From the NCBI GenBank assembly GCA_013361525.1, contig JABFXY010000007.1, forward strand, positions 1 through 57,796: 57,796 nucleotides of DNA, given 5' to 3'. The notes below the pieces were generated by a model. It did not search any database. It saw only the letters and a list, made by a program, of their open reading frames with translations, and was not told the origin of the DNA. Origin of the DNA: Polyangiaceae bacterium. Its GTDB lineage: Bacteria > Myxococcota_A > Polyangia > Polyangiales > Polyangiaceae. Position 1 is the stretch's first letter, and every line of letters begins with the position of its first letter. Both the position numbers and the translations under genes were made by a program. Of the stretch, positions 16,555-27,464 are shown piece after piece.

Positions 16555-17292
16555 ATGAGCTGCGCGAAACTCGATCGAATCACGCCGACCAGGCGCCCCG
16601 AAGGGGTGCGCATCTCCGGTTACCAGCGTTGGCGTCACCTCTTGTTCGTCCATTACCGATACCCGGTGGAGGAGGTGCGAAAGCTGGTTCCATCCGAGCT
16701 CGAGCTCGATCTTTGGGACGGCGAAGCGCTCGTCGGCGTCGTGCCCTTCGAGATGAAGGACATCCGCCTCGCGTGGTTTCCGGCTGCGTTCGGTCTCGAC
16801 TTCCTCGAGACCAATGTCCGGACCTACGTCCATTACAAAGGTGAGCCCGGGGTCTACTTCTTCTCGCTCGAAGCCTCGTCGTGGCTCGCAGTGAAGGGGG
16901 CGCGTGTCGGCTGGGGCCTGCCCTACCACCACGCAACGATGAGCGTCGATCATCGTTGCGGCGCGATCCATTACGAGACGCGTCGCCATTCCGACGAAAC
17001 AGCGATGCATCGCGCCCGGTACCGCCCCGGCGACGAGCTCGGTCCGTCGGCGCCCGGCACCCTCGAGTTTTTCCTGCTCGAGCGGTACTACCTGTTCGCG
17101 AAGCGCCGCGGTCGCATCGAAAAAGGCCACGTCCACCACGTCCCGTATCCCGCGCAGCGCGTTTCGGAATTCGAGGTGAGCGACGGGCTCGTCGCGGCCG
17201 CAGGTCTCGGACCGGCGCCGCCGAGCCCTGCATTCATCCATTATTCGAGCGGCGTGGACGTCGAGGTATTCGGGCCCTGGCCGCTCGAATGA
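16555..17292 (+). CDS. YqjF/DUF2071 family protein
   Basis: The protein has 245 residues, the normal family length. The family features are clear: QRWRHLLFVHYRYP near the start, LELDLWDGEALVGVVPFEM, FLETNVRTYVHYKGEPGVYF and FFSLEASSWLAV, with the conserved V.Y.G.PGVYF core. The family has an acetoacetate-decarboxylase-like fold and no agreed biological role. It is monocistronic; its stop lies 3 bp from the stop of the convergent gene at 17296. An AT-rich stretch at about 16521-16533 may be part of its promoter. Confidence 0.9.
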   Translation: MSCAKLDRITPTRRPEGVRISGYQRWRHLLFVHYRYPVEEVRKLVPSELELDLWDGEALVGVVPFEMKDIRLAWFPAAFGLDFLETNVRTYVHYKGEPGVYFFSLEASSWLAVKGARVGWGLPYHHATMSVDHRCGAIHYETRRHSDETAMHRARYRPGDELGPSAPGTLEFFLLERYYLFAKRRGRIEKGHVHHVPYPAQRVSEFEVSDGLVAAAGLGPAPPSPAFIHYSSGVDVEVFGPWPLE

Positions 17293-17295
17293 TTG

Positions 17296-18723
17296 TCAGC
17301 GGATGTTGACCGTCTTGGTGACGATCGTCGGCCCGCCTTCGAATGGCGGCACCGACGCTGCCTTGAATGCGCGCGCGATACAGCCGCCCGTCGGCGTGCC
17401 CTGAAACGGTGGCCCGCTGATCGTGCTGCGCGTCACGCGCCCCGACGGCGCGAAGGTGATCGACACCTGCGCCATCCCGCTCGGGTCGCCGTCCTGTCGG
17501 CAGGCAGACGCGCTCCCCATCGCCGATTGAAGCGCCGCACTTGCGGCCTTCGGGTCGAAGGGCCCAACGGCTGCGGGCGCAGCCGTTGGAGCAGCGGTCG
17601 CTGCGTGTGTCGGCGTCGATGTCGGCGCAGTTTCGGCGGTCGCTTTGGTCGTCGCGGTACCGGAGCCTTTGCTGCTCGTCGAGGAGCCGTTCGATCCGTG
17701 GGTCGCGACGGGCGCCGCCGTCTCCGCCGCGACCGGCTGCGCCTCCTCCGCCGTCTCGGGGGGCGCGTCGGTCGTCGCCGACGTCGAGGTCGGCGCGGCG
17801 TTCGTGGCCGTCGTCGGTGCCGCCTGGGTTGCCGCGGGCCGCGCATCGGCCGTCGGCGCCGATACCGTCATTCGGCCGAGGAAAAAGCCCAACCCCAAAA
17901 GGCCCGCGCCAGCGAGCGCGAGGATGATCTTTCGACTCGATGCAGGAGCCGTATCGGGCGGGGGAGGTGCGGACGCTCGCAATGCAGCGACGTCGAGTGG
18001 TCGCGGCCGCGCGCTCGGCGCCTCGGACACCGCGCGCGGGGGCTCGGCGGTGAAAGAGGGCGGCTCGAATCGCGGCGGAGGTCGTGAAGAGATCGCTTTC
18101 GTCGCCGCTGGCGATTTCGGGCGTTCGCGCTCGGGCTCACTGCGTTCGGCGAACGGCTCCTCCAAGGTGGCGTCCGGAACTCTCGGTTCGCGCTTCTTGA
18201 TCGGCGGCTTCGCTCTTCCGTCTTGCGGTCGCGGCGTCGTCGTCGCCTTCGCGGGCTCGGGCGGTGCGAGATCGAGCGGCGCGGCCGCGCTCACCGCGGG
18301 AGCCATCGTGAGGCTCGCGAGCTCCGTGTCGAGCGCCCTCTTCGTCGGTGCAGCGGTGGCTGTCAGCACGCGCAGATCGATCGTCGCGGAGTCGCTCTTG
18401 AGGTCGCTCCCGTCGGCCCCCTTCGTACGATCGGCACGCTTCGGGACAGCGGGGATCCGTTTGCGAGCAGCGTCGTCTTGTGCGGTCGTCGGCTTCGCCT
18501 TCGCCGTTTTGCTGTCGGCGAGCTTCGGCGGCGTTTTGCCTGGCGCGAGAATTTGCTCGATCTCCTGGAAGCTGACCGGCTCGAGCTCCAGGTCCCGTGC
18601 GCTGAGCGGAACGGAGTCTTCGTCGGGCTTGGACGAAGGAACGGCGCTGGGCGGGCCGCCCGAGCTCGCGGGATCCCCGTCGGCCTTCGAATCCTTCTCG
18701 CCATCGAGCGTGATGGAAGCCAT
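17296..18723 (-). CDS. One-span Ala/Pro-rich protein with TonB/AgmX-like C-terminus
   Basis: The protein has 475 residues. The first ~260 are a cytoplasmic low-complexity region rich in Pro, Ala, Ser and Glu. One membrane span follows (KIILALAGAGLLGLGFFLG) and then a Thr/Ala-rich periplasmic linker. The last ~90 residues form a small domain with two Cys (ASACRQDGDPSG and GGCIARAFKAA) and the ending VPPFEGGPTIVTKTVNI, typical of the TonB/AgmX-type C-terminal fold in myxobacteria. The gene is last in a run of three minus-strand genes from 21004. The partner and function are unknown. Confidence 0.78.
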   Translation of the reverse strand: MASITLDGEKDSKADGDPASSGGPPSAVPSSKPDEDSVPLSARDLELEPVSFQEIEQILAPGKTPPKLADSKTAKAKPTTAQDDAARKRIPAVPKRADRTKGADGSDLKSDSATIDLRVLTATAAPTKRALDTELASLTMAPAVSAAAPLDLAPPEPAKATTTPRPQDGRAKPPIKKREPRVPDATLEEPFAERSEPERERPKSPAATKAISSRPPPRFEPPSFTAEPPRAVSEAPSARPRPLDVAALRASAPPPPDTAPASSRKIILALAGAGLLGLGFFLGRMTVSAPTADARPAATQAAPTTATNAAPTSTSATTDAPPETAEEAQPVAAETAAPVATHGSNGSSTSSKGSGTATTKATAETAPTSTPTHAATAAPTAAPAAVGPFDPKAASAALQSAMGSASACRQDGDPSGMAQVSITFAPSGRVTRSTISGPPFQGTPTGGCIARAFKAASVPPFEGGPTIVTKTVNIR

Positions 18724-18840
18724 TTGGAACCAAGCTTAGGCCGCGGTCTACCGGGGCTGCAAGGCGCGCACACGATCACGCTTGTCGCGTGCGTGGCCGC
18801 CACAGCGCGAACGTTCGTCGCCACACGCGAGTTGCGAGGA

Positions 18841-19605
18841 TTATCGGAGCCAGGTGCGCTCGAGCCACGCGACCGCGTCGCCCGTGGAGCGCAATGCCTC
18901 ATCGACCTCGAGCGCGCGCTTCGATGCGTCGGCGGGCCACTGGCTCTTTGCTGCGTCGATCCGCGAGCGCATGACCCACGACGATATTTCGTAATGGTGC
19001 AAGAGCGGTCGGTACGGATGATCGTCGAACGCTTCGAGCGCGCGCAGCCCTTGCTCCGGCGTCGCCGCGGGCAGCAGCGCTCGGCTCGCATCGAACAAGA
19101 GCTCGCGCAAAAGTTCGAATGCTCGCTCCGGTTCTTTCGAGACGCCGGTAAGCAGCGTTTGAAATGCGTCTTCGTCGAGGCCCTCGTCGGAAGCCGCTTC
19201 CGACATTCGCACGACTTGAGATTCGAGGAACGTGGAGCTCGGGCTGTGCCCGAGGAGGCGGCCGATCAGATAGAGATCGAACGCGCTCGCGATCGACTCG
19301 CCGAGCAAGTGGGCTTCGACACACGCCGGCAGGTTGCGGTTGGCGAGCTCGTGCCACGCGACGTGCATCACGACGTCGGCGTCGATGCAGCGCGAGCTGA
19401 GGACGTCGGTCGTCCCCGGCTCCCAGAAGAGCAAGTTCAGGAGCACGGCACGGTCCCATCCGAGCCATTCGCCTTCGGGGGGAACGAGGAACGTCTGGCC
19501 CATCGCGGACACGACGCGCTTCAGATCTTCGTACAGCGCGACGTGCCGAAAGGACGGCTCGTCTTCGATCTCGAGATCCTCGAGCGACGCACGGAACAGC
19601 CCCAT
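18841..19605 (-). CDS. Unknown protein with HExxN-like motif
   Basis: The protein has 254 residues and is mostly helical, without signal peptide. The sequence HVAWHELANRNL at about 80-91, followed 17-23 residues later by LLGESIASAFDLYL, is reminiscent of a zincin HExxH helix in which the second His is replaced by Asn, with a downstream Glu. It is not a confident metalloprotease. The gene sits 10 bp after the Ala/Pro-rich gene at 19616 and before the TonB-like gene at 17296, so the three probably form an operon. No family is recognised. Confidence 0.72.
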   Translation of the reverse strand: MGLFRASLEDLEIEDEPSFRHVALYEDLKRVVSAMGQTFLVPPEGEWLGWDRAVLLNLLFWEPGTTDVLSSRCIDADVVMHVAWHELANRNLPACVEAHLLGESIASAFDLYLIGRLLGHSPSSTFLESQVVRMSEAASDEGLDEDAFQTLLTGVSKEPERAFELLRELLFDASRALLPAATPEQGLRALEAFDDHPYRPLLHHYEISSWVMRSRIDAAKSQWPADASKRALEVDEALRSTGDAVAWLERTWLR

Positions 19606-19615
19606 CGTTCTTCTC

Positions 19616-21004
19616 TCAGAGATCGTTCGGGTTGAACTTCGGTGGCGGCGGCGGGGGCGTCGTGACGGTCGGCGGCGGCCGGTACGTCGGCGGCGGACGA
19701 TACGTCGGTGTCGTCGCCGTGTTCGTGGTGGCGGGCCGCGCGCTCGGCAACTGCGGCGCCGTTGCCGTCGCCTCGGTCGATGTTGCGGGGGGCTGCGTCG
19801 CGGGAGCGGTCGGAGCGGGCGCTTCGGTGTGCGTAGGATGCGCCGTGACCGCGACCGGTGCGCTCGATGCCTTGTCGGACTTCGCCGGTGACGCTGTCGA
19901 ACCGCCGAACAACTTGTCCTTGAACACGAAGCCCACGACGCCGCCGCCGATCACGAGCACGACGAGCGCGCTGATGATGGCGATTTTCGCGCCGCTCCCG
20001 CTCGGCTTTGCAGCGGGCACGGGCGCCGGCTCGGGCTCGGAGACGGGCGGGCGATAGGCTTCGACCGCGACGGGCAACACGCTCGCCTCGCGCATCCACG
20101 GAGATTCCTGCGAGGTGGGCGCGGATCCATTCGCGGCCGAGGCAGCGTCCGCGGCTGCGTCCATCGCAGGCGCGACGGGTGCAGGCGGAGAGACGGCGGC
20201 AGCCCCGACGAGCGCGGGCGGCGCAACCACCGGAACACCAACGGGTGCGGGGGGCGCGACCTGCGGCGTCGGCATTGGCGGCGTCGCCATCGGCGCCGTC
20301 CCGTTTGCACCGCCGCTAGCGTTTGGAGCGGAGGCGGTGCCGAGGTGCGGCGGGGGCGCAGGCGCCATCACCGGCGGGCCCACGACAGGCACCGGAATCG
20401 CCGCCGCAGGCGCTGCTTCCGGCACCGGATGCGCAGCGACACCCATCGGCGGCGTTCCGCCTCCGAGCTTCGCCGCTACTTGATGAGGCGGCGCTTCGTC
20501 GTTGATGGTCGGCGCATCGAGCGCTTCGATCGGCGCGGGCGTGATCACCCGCGCCGGCGGCACGACGGGTGCCGGAGCAACGGGCTGCGATGCAACCTGA
20601 GCTGGTGCAGCGGCAGCAGCCGCCGCGACGAACGGCGTCGCCGCGGCGACCGGCGCTTGAGCGGCAGGCCCCGTGTCGTCCGATACCGCGGCCATCGTGC
20701 CGGGGACCGGCGTCAGCGCGGGGGTGAGGTTTCGCTGGAACGGCAGCCCGTTCAACAGGTGGCTCGGCAGATTCGCCGCGCTCGCGGGTGCCGTCTCGCG
20801 CGCCATTCGACGCGCCGCAGGGGACATCCCGCCGGGTTGTCCCTGCGCAGGTGTTGAGGCCGCGAACGCTGCAGCTGCGCCTCCACGACCCGGCAGTGCG
20901 CCCGGCAACGCCCCCATGCGCGCAGGAATCAGCCTGCCCGGGTTGTCTGGCGACAGGAGCGGAGCGTCAGGGAAGGTTCGTACGGGCACGTATCCCTGGC
21001 TCAT
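19616..21004 (-). CDS. Bitopic Ala/Pro-rich protein, one membrane span
   Basis: The protein has 462 residues from the ATG at 21004 (MSQGYVPV). The frame stays open far upstream, but only antisense to the lipoprotein gene at 21326, so the longer reading was rejected. The first 330 residues are Ala/Pro/Val-rich and disordered in appearance. One span (AKIAIISALVVLVIGGGVVG) follows, then a Thr/Ala/Pro-rich end with YRPPPTYRPPPT repeats. No folded domain is recognised. It resembles other tethering or scaffold-like proteins in this window and probably heads the 21004-17296 operon. Confidence 0.72.
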   Translation of the reverse strand: MSQGYVPVRTFPDAPLLSPDNPGRLIPARMGALPGALPGRGGAAAAFAASTPAQGQPGGMSPAARRMARETAPASAANLPSHLLNGLPFQRNLTPALTPVPGTMAAVSDDTGPAAQAPVAAATPFVAAAAAAAPAQVASQPVAPAPVVPPARVITPAPIEALDAPTINDEAPPHQVAAKLGGGTPPMGVAAHPVPEAAPAAAIPVPVVGPPVMAPAPPPHLGTASAPNASGGANGTAPMATPPMPTPQVAPPAPVGVPVVAPPALVGAAAVSPPAPVAPAMDAAADAASAANGSAPTSQESPWMREASVLPVAVEAYRPPVSEPEPAPVPAAKPSGSGAKIAIISALVVLVIGGGVVGFVFKDKLFGGSTASPAKSDKASSAPVAVTAHPTHTEAPAPTAPATQPPATSTEATATAPQLPSARPATTNTATTPTYRPPPTYRPPPTVTTPPPPPPKFNPNDL

Positions 21005-21325
21005 CGGGACAGGCGCGAGTCTAACCGAGGCACCCCGGCATCGCGGAAGAAAATTGCTCCCCTGAATGCTCAAGGGCTCGGTCGTTTCGCGCGTGTTGCC
21101 GGGCGACCTCCATGGGGCAGCACCGTGTTGCAGGCGAGATGAAAGAGCAGACCAGACCGGAAGGATTCCCGTCCGTCGGATCAAGGCGATCCATCGGCAA
21201 GCCGAGCAAATCGTTATTTGAATCGTTCGGCCTGCCGAGACATTGGGCAGTTCTTGCGCGCGAGAGCGAGTCGTGCATTGATGCGCGCCCGTTCGAGCTG
21301 GCTCGAGCTCTTTGAGGAGATGAAC
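21005..21325. other. 321-bp divergent intergenic region
   Basis: This region separates the Ala/Pro-rich gene from the DUF3829-like lipoprotein gene and must hold both promoters. Nothing certain was identified. CGTTATTTGAATCG at about 21211-21224 is the most AT-rich part and could belong to the plus-strand promoter. No RNA gene or small gene could be supported. Confidence 0.35.
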
Positions 21326-22663
21326 ATGCGCTTGATGAAGCCATCCACGATCGCGATGGCCGCACTGACCTTGGGACTCGGTCTCATCGCGTGCGGAGAT
21401 GAACCCCCGGCAGGTCCCGAAGGCGCCGCTTCCTCCGCCTCGGCGAAGCCTGGCGCCACGGCGGAGCCGATCAAGCGTCCCGATCCGATCGTCACGAAGA
21501 CGTATCGAGCGGACGCTTGTTACTACGGCTCCCTCGCCCTGAAGCAAGCGCGCGACGCGTACGTCGCGAGCCTCGGCGGCGCCGAGCCGTCGGCCGACAA
21601 GATTCCGCAGTTCGGGTCGGACCCCGACGACGCGAAGAAGGACGACGGCGCCACGCCGACGCCCACGCCGGCCGGGTCCGGTGCGCCGACGGCCGCTCCG
21701 ACCGCGAAGTCGACCGCTGCGCCGACGGCCAAGCCGACCGCTGCCGCGACCGCGAAGCCGACGGCCAAGCCGACCGCTGCCGCGACCGCGAAGCCGACGG
21801 CTGCTGCGACGGGTACCGCCGCCGCGACCGCGGATGCCACCGGTGCCGCGTCCGCCGCGATCCGCCCGCCGATGCCGCCGGAAAAGATGCGGCAGCAGGT
21901 GCGGTTCGATCAGTTCATCCGCCACTGCAACACGGCGATCACCGTGAAGGACGCCCCGGATCCGGATCTCGACGCCGCCCTCAAAGAGTTCAGCGAGTAC
22001 GCGCTGCCGTTCTCCAAGGTCATTCAGGAGGCGAACAGCTACTACACGCAGGAGAAGTACAAGGAAGACGACTTCAAGCAGGGCAAGACGTACCACGCGT
22101 GTCTCACCGGCACCGGAACCTGCGAGACGAAGGACAAGAACGCCAAGCCCGTCTCGAACGCGTTCTCGCAGCTCGACGAGAAGCTCGCGAAGCTCAAGGC
22201 GGCGGTCGACAAGTACAAGGGCGCGAAGCCCGTCGACAAGGGCGCCTTCGAGGAGTCGCAGAAGGTCTCGGACGAAGCGGTTCAGCAGGCGACGGACCTG
22301 CTCCTCGCGTTCGACGCGAAGCCGGTCGACACCGCCAAGGCGAAGACCGCGCTCGCCGCCCTCGAGGCGACGACGGAGAAGCTGAAGGGCTTCGGTGAGG
22401 GCAAGGACAAGCCCGATCCGTGGGCGAAGGCCGTTCCGCCGCAGCTGTCGCTCCTCATCACCGAGGCGAAGGCTCTCGTCGAGAAGGCGCCCGAAGAGAT
22501 CACGCCGGCGAAGATCTACAAGATCGTCAGCATCCACAACCGCGTGCTCGAGAAGAACTTCAGCGCGCTCCAGACGAAGCTCCGCGAAGCGAGCGGTGGC
22601 CGCCCGATGGGTCCGGCGCAGCGCAAGCTCCAGCCGAAGCTCCCGCCCAACCACCCCAAGTGA
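21326..22663 (+). CDS. DUF3829 (YiiG-like) lipoprotein with KPTA repeats
   Basis: The protein has 445 residues. The ATG at 21326 is preferred over the one at 21320 because GAGGAG (21314-21319) then lies six bases upstream. A lipoprotein signal ends LGLIAC. A low-complexity region at roughly 105-175 is built of Ala/Pro/Thr/Lys KPTA units. The flanking domain (RFDQFIRHCNTAITV, then ANSYYTQEKYKEDDFKQGK and helices with IYKIVSIHNRVLEKNFSAL) matches DUF3829 in pattern: long helices, paired Tyr and a GK motif. The gene is monocistronic and followed by a strong terminator. The function of the family is unknown. Confidence 0.8.
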   Translation: MRLMKPSTIAMAALTLGLGLIACGDEPPAGPEGAASSASAKPGATAEPIKRPDPIVTKTYRADACYYGSLALKQARDAYVASLGGAEPSADKIPQFGSDPDDAKKDDGATPTPTPAGSGAPTAAPTAKSTAAPTAKPTAAATAKPTAKPTAAATAKPTAAATGTAAATADATGAASAAIRPPMPPEKMRQQVRFDQFIRHCNTAITVKDAPDPDLDAALKEFSEYALPFSKVIQEANSYYTQEKYKEDDFKQGKTYHACLTGTGTCETKDKNAKPVSNAFSQLDEKLAKLKAAVDKYKGAKPVDKGAFEESQKVSDEAVQQATDLLLAFDAKPVDTAKAKTALAALEATTEKLKGFGEGKDKPDPWAKAVPPQLSLLITEAKALVEKAPEEITPAKIYKIVSIHNRVLEKNFSALQTKLREASGGRPMGPAQRKLQPKLPPNHPK

Positions 22664-22694
22664 GCGGCGCCGGCGTCACTCGCCGGTAGACGCA

Positions 22695-22733
22695 AAGAGC
22701 CCCCGCTCCTCCAACCGAGGGACGGGGGCTCTT
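22695..22733 (+). terminator. Intrinsic terminator after the DUF3829-like gene
   Basis: An 11-bp GC-rich stem (22695-22705 with 22723-22733) has a 17-nt loop and is followed by a pyrimidine-rich CCCATTT. It begins 32 bp after the stop codon. Confidence 0.8.
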
Positions 22734-22755
22734 CCCATTTCGAGGGTCGATCGCT

Positions 22756-22808
22756 CCCCCTCTGTCTTCGCGATCTCCTTCTGCCCTTCGCGCCTTCGCG
22801 GTTTCTCG
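22756..22808 (-). repeat. Interspersed repeat copy (variant CGCGAAGGCGCGAAGG core)
   Basis: On the minus strand the segment reads GAAACCGCGAAGGCGCGAAG, then GGCAGAAGGAGAT and a GA-rich tail. It lies immediately after the glgA stop. Its layout (paired core units then a purine-rich flank) is the same as that of the copies at 13021 and 37757. Confidence 0.7.
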
Positions 22809-22809
22809 G

Positions 22810-24261
22810 TCAGCCCCGGCGGCGGCGGATCGCGAGCCGATAGAGCGCGTCGTATTGTTTGGCCGCGGTCGACCAACCCATCTGCTTCTGCATGCTGCGC
22901 ACGCGCATCGAGTGGAAACGGTGCGGATCGTGGCGGTAGATCTCGACGGCCCATGCGACCGTCGCGACGAGCGCGTCGGCGGTGAGGTCGTCGAATTTGA
23001 AGCCTGTCTCGCCGTTCTCCACGGTGTCGTCGAGGCCGCCGACAGCGCGCACGACCGGCAGCGTGCCATAGCGCTGGCTGTACATCTGGTTGAGGCCACA
23101 CGGCTCGTAGCGCGACGGCATGAGGAAGAGATCGGAGCCCGCTTCGATCCGGTGCGCGAGGCCTTCGTTCATGCCGATCCACGCGCGGAAGCTCCGCGAC
23201 TGGTGGCTCAGCGCCTGGAATTGGCTCTCGAGGTGACTGTCGCCGGAGCCGAGGATGACGATTTGCGTGCCGAGCTCGAGCAGCCTGCCGAGCGCATCGG
23301 CGACGACGTCGATGCCCTTCTGACCGACGAGGCGGCTGACGACGCCGAGGAGAGGGACGTGCGGGTTTTGCTCGAGGCCGAGCTCACGTTGGAGGGCCGC
23401 TTTGCACTCCGCTTTTCCGCCGAGGTCGTGCGCCGAGTAGTTCGCCGCGATGTGGCGGTCGACCTCCGGGTTCCACGTGGATTCGTCGATGCCATTGAGC
23501 ACGCCGACGACGTCGTTCCCGCGCGCTCGCAGCAGACCGTCGAGGCCTTCACCGCCGTCCTTCGTCTGGATCTCCGCCGCGTAGCGGGGCGAGACGGTGG
23601 AGACCATCGTCGAGTGCATGATGCCGGCCTTGAGCAGGTTGAGCTGGCCGTGCATCTCGAGCGACGAGACTGCGCCGCTGTCCCACGGCATCCCGGACTT
23701 CGGGAAATCGGCGCGCGGAAACCAGCCTTGGTAGCCCATGTTGTGGATGGTGAGCACCGTTGCCGCGCGCGCGATCGGCGTCCACGCTTCGACGGTGTCG
23801 AGGTACACGGGCAACAGGCACGTCGGCCAGTCGTGCACGTGGATGACGTCGGGCTCGAAGCCGAGGTAGCGGCACAGCTCGATCGCGCCGCGCGACAACA
23901 TCGCGAAGCGCTCGAGGTTGTCGCCGAAGTCGCCGTGCGAGTCGTTGTAGATGCCGCCGCGATCGTAGAGGCGATCGTGCTCGATGAAGTACACCGGCGC
24001 TTGCACGCCTCGGTCTTCGCCGAGATTGGCCCGCAGGATGCGTGCCCATGCGGTCATCGGGCCGAACGGGATGCCGAGCGACCCCGCGAGCGGCGTGGCG
24101 TCGAACTTCTTGGTCGTCGCGTAGCGCGGCATCACGACGCGCACGTCGTGGCCGCGCTCTGCCAGCGCGACGGGAAGGGCCCCTGCGACATCCCCGAGGC
24201 CCCCCGCCTTGGCGTACGGGAAGCACTCGGACGTCGCGTAGAGGATCTTCAGGCGGGCCAC
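22810..24261 (-). CDS. glgA: Glycogen synthase (ADP-glucose)
   Basis: The protein has 483 residues, the normal length for GT5 glycogen/starch synthase, which extends alpha-1,4-glucan from ADP-glucose in the cytoplasm. The N-terminal KAGGLGDV (18-25) is the ADP-glucose-binding K-x-G-G-L motif. The C-terminal Rossmann domain has GVVSRLVGQKGIDVV and the E-x7-E-type region PSRYEPCGLNQMYSQRYGTLPVVRAVGGL. The start is GTG at 24261. It is monocistronic between the box genes and the DUF3829 gene, with an interspersed repeat directly after the stop. Confidence 0.96.
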   Translation of the reverse strand: MARLKILYATSECFPYAKAGGLGDVAGALPVALAERGHDVRVVMPRYATTKKFDATPLAGSLGIPFGPMTAWARILRANLGEDRGVQAPVYFIEHDRLYDRGGIYNDSHGDFGDNLERFAMLSRGAIELCRYLGFEPDVIHVHDWPTCLLPVYLDTVEAWTPIARAATVLTIHNMGYQGWFPRADFPKSGMPWDSGAVSSLEMHGQLNLLKAGIMHSTMVSTVSPRYAAEIQTKDGGEGLDGLLRARGNDVVGVLNGIDESTWNPEVDRHIAANYSAHDLGGKAECKAALQRELGLEQNPHVPLLGVVSRLVGQKGIDVVADALGRLLELGTQIVILGSGDSHLESQFQALSHQSRSFRAWIGMNEGLAHRIEAGSDLFLMPSRYEPCGLNQMYSQRYGTLPVVRAVGGLDDTVENGETGFKFDDLTADALVATVAWAVEIYRHDPHRFHSMRVRSMQKQMGWSTAAKQYDALYRLAIRRRRG

Positions 24262-24287
24262 GGCCCCCCTTCTAACACGTCACGTGC

Positions 24288-25720
24288 CTACGCTTCGTGG
24301 CGCACGTACTGATAGTTGACCGGCTGGCCTTTGATCCCGCGCGGCGGCGGGGCGATCCAGTTCGCCATCTCGTTGGGATCGAAGATCGGCTTGGTCATCA
24401 GGCTCGCGACGTACTCGTCGTCGGCAGGCGACGGGATCCACTCGTACTTCTTCGTCTCCCACACGTCCTTCGAGATCGGGTTGCCCTCGGTGTCGAAGTG
24501 CAAACCCGCGTAGATGCCGCCCGAGCGATGGAAGCGGCGGTGCGGGAGCTTGAAGCGGAACGCGATGCCGGCCTTCTCGAGAATGCGGTTCCACTTGTCG
24601 AGGCCGCGCTGCGAATCGACGACGTACTCCTCGCGAAGGACCTCGTTCATCGCGTTGCGAAGCGGAACCTCTTCCGTCTTCATGCCTTTGTATGCGCCGC
24701 TCTCGACGATCGGAACGTCGATGTTCATCGTCTGCGTGAGCGCGACGTGGTCGTCGTATTTGTCTTCCTTCGCGCGGCCCTTGAGGCTCGACGCGAAGTA
24801 GTTCGCCGCGTTGCTCGAGATCTCGCCGCCGAACAGATCGAGCGAGACCGAATACCAGAAGTTGATGAACCGCTGGATCGTCTGCAGATCGATGCCGCCT
24901 TCGGCGCGCGCGTCCTCGTTCGAGTTCTTCTTCATCAGCTCGACGGTGCGCTCGATGATGCGCTGCAGGCCCGTCTCGCCGACGAACATGTGGTGCGCCT
25001 CTTCGGTCAGCATGAAGCGCGTGGTGCGCGCCAGCGGATCGAAGCCGCTCTCCGCGAGCGCGAGCAGCTGATATTTGCCGTCGCGATCGGTGAAGTACGT
25101 GAACGAGAAGAAGCTGAGCCAGTGTTTGCACGGCTCGTTGAACGCGCCGAGGATACGCGGCTTGTCGGGGTTGCCGCTGCGTCGCTCGAGGAGCGCTTCC
25201 GCCTCTTCGCGGCCGTCGCGACCGAAGTAGCTCTGGAGCAGGTAGACCATCGCCCAGAGGTGCCGGCCTTCTTCGACGTTGACCTGGAACAGGTTGCGAA
25301 GGTCATAGAGGCTCGGGCAGTTCTGACCGAGGAGGCGCTGCTGCTCGACGCTCGCGGGCTCGGTGTCGCCCTGCGTGACGACGAGGCGGCGCAGCACGTT
25401 CCGGAACTCGCCCGGGATCGTCTGCCACGCGTCCTGACCCATGAAGTCGCCGAAGCCGATCTTCCGGTCGGCGATCGGATCCGCGAGGAAGATGCCCCAG
25501 CGATAGTCGGGCATCTTCACGTAGTCGTAGTGCGCCCAACCGTCGGCATCGACGCTCACGGCGGTGCGCAGGTAGACGTCGTCCTCTTGGAACCCTTCGG
25601 GTCCCATCTGCTTCCACCAGTCGACGAACTTCGGCTGCCACGCCTCGAGCGCGCGCTGAAGCTTCTTGTCGGATGCGAGGTCGACGTTGTTCGGGATCTT
25701 TTCGGAAGTAACGACGGTGC

Positions 25721-25724
<4 letters not shown>
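24288..25724 (-). CDS. boxB: Benzoyl-CoA 2,3-epoxidase subunit B
   Basis: The protein has 478 residues, as in known BoxB. It is the di-iron oxygenase component that, with reductase BoxA, converts benzoyl-CoA to its 2,3-epoxide in aerobic benzoate degradation. Ferritin-like iron ligands are seen in EEGRH (151-155) and EEAHH (241-245). The GTG start at 25724 has a strong GGAGGAG ribosome-binding site, and its first bases overlap the boxC stop (GTGA), so boxC and boxB are coupled. The frame upstream of the GTG is antisense-like and was not used. BoxA is not in the window. Confidence 0.95.
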
Positions 25725-27391
<1,667 letters not shown>

Positions 27392-27431
27392 GGGTGTGTT
27401 GAACCAGTGCGCGGCCTGGGCGTCAAGCAAC

Positions 27432-27464
27432 ATAGTTCTGTTTGATCGACAGATCATGAACTAT
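27432..27464. promoter_or_regulatory. Candidate operator of the box genes (ATAGTTC-N19-GAACTAT)
   Basis: A perfect 7-bp inverted repeat, ATAGTTC (27432-27438) and GAACTAT (27458-27464), lies in the AT-richest part of the gap between boxC and the regulator gene. The right arm runs into the palindrome ACTATAGT. It overlaps the most upstream regulator start codon, so it fits an autoregulating divergent operator. The factor is presumably the adjacent BoxR-type protein; this is inference. Confidence 0.55.

Noticed and set aside
21005..22654. Upstream extension of the 19616 gene to a 1012-residue protein
   Set aside because: The extra part is antisense to the DUF3829-like lipoprotein, which has a ribosome-binding site, signal peptide and conserved pattern. 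The ATG at 21004 starts a sensible chain.
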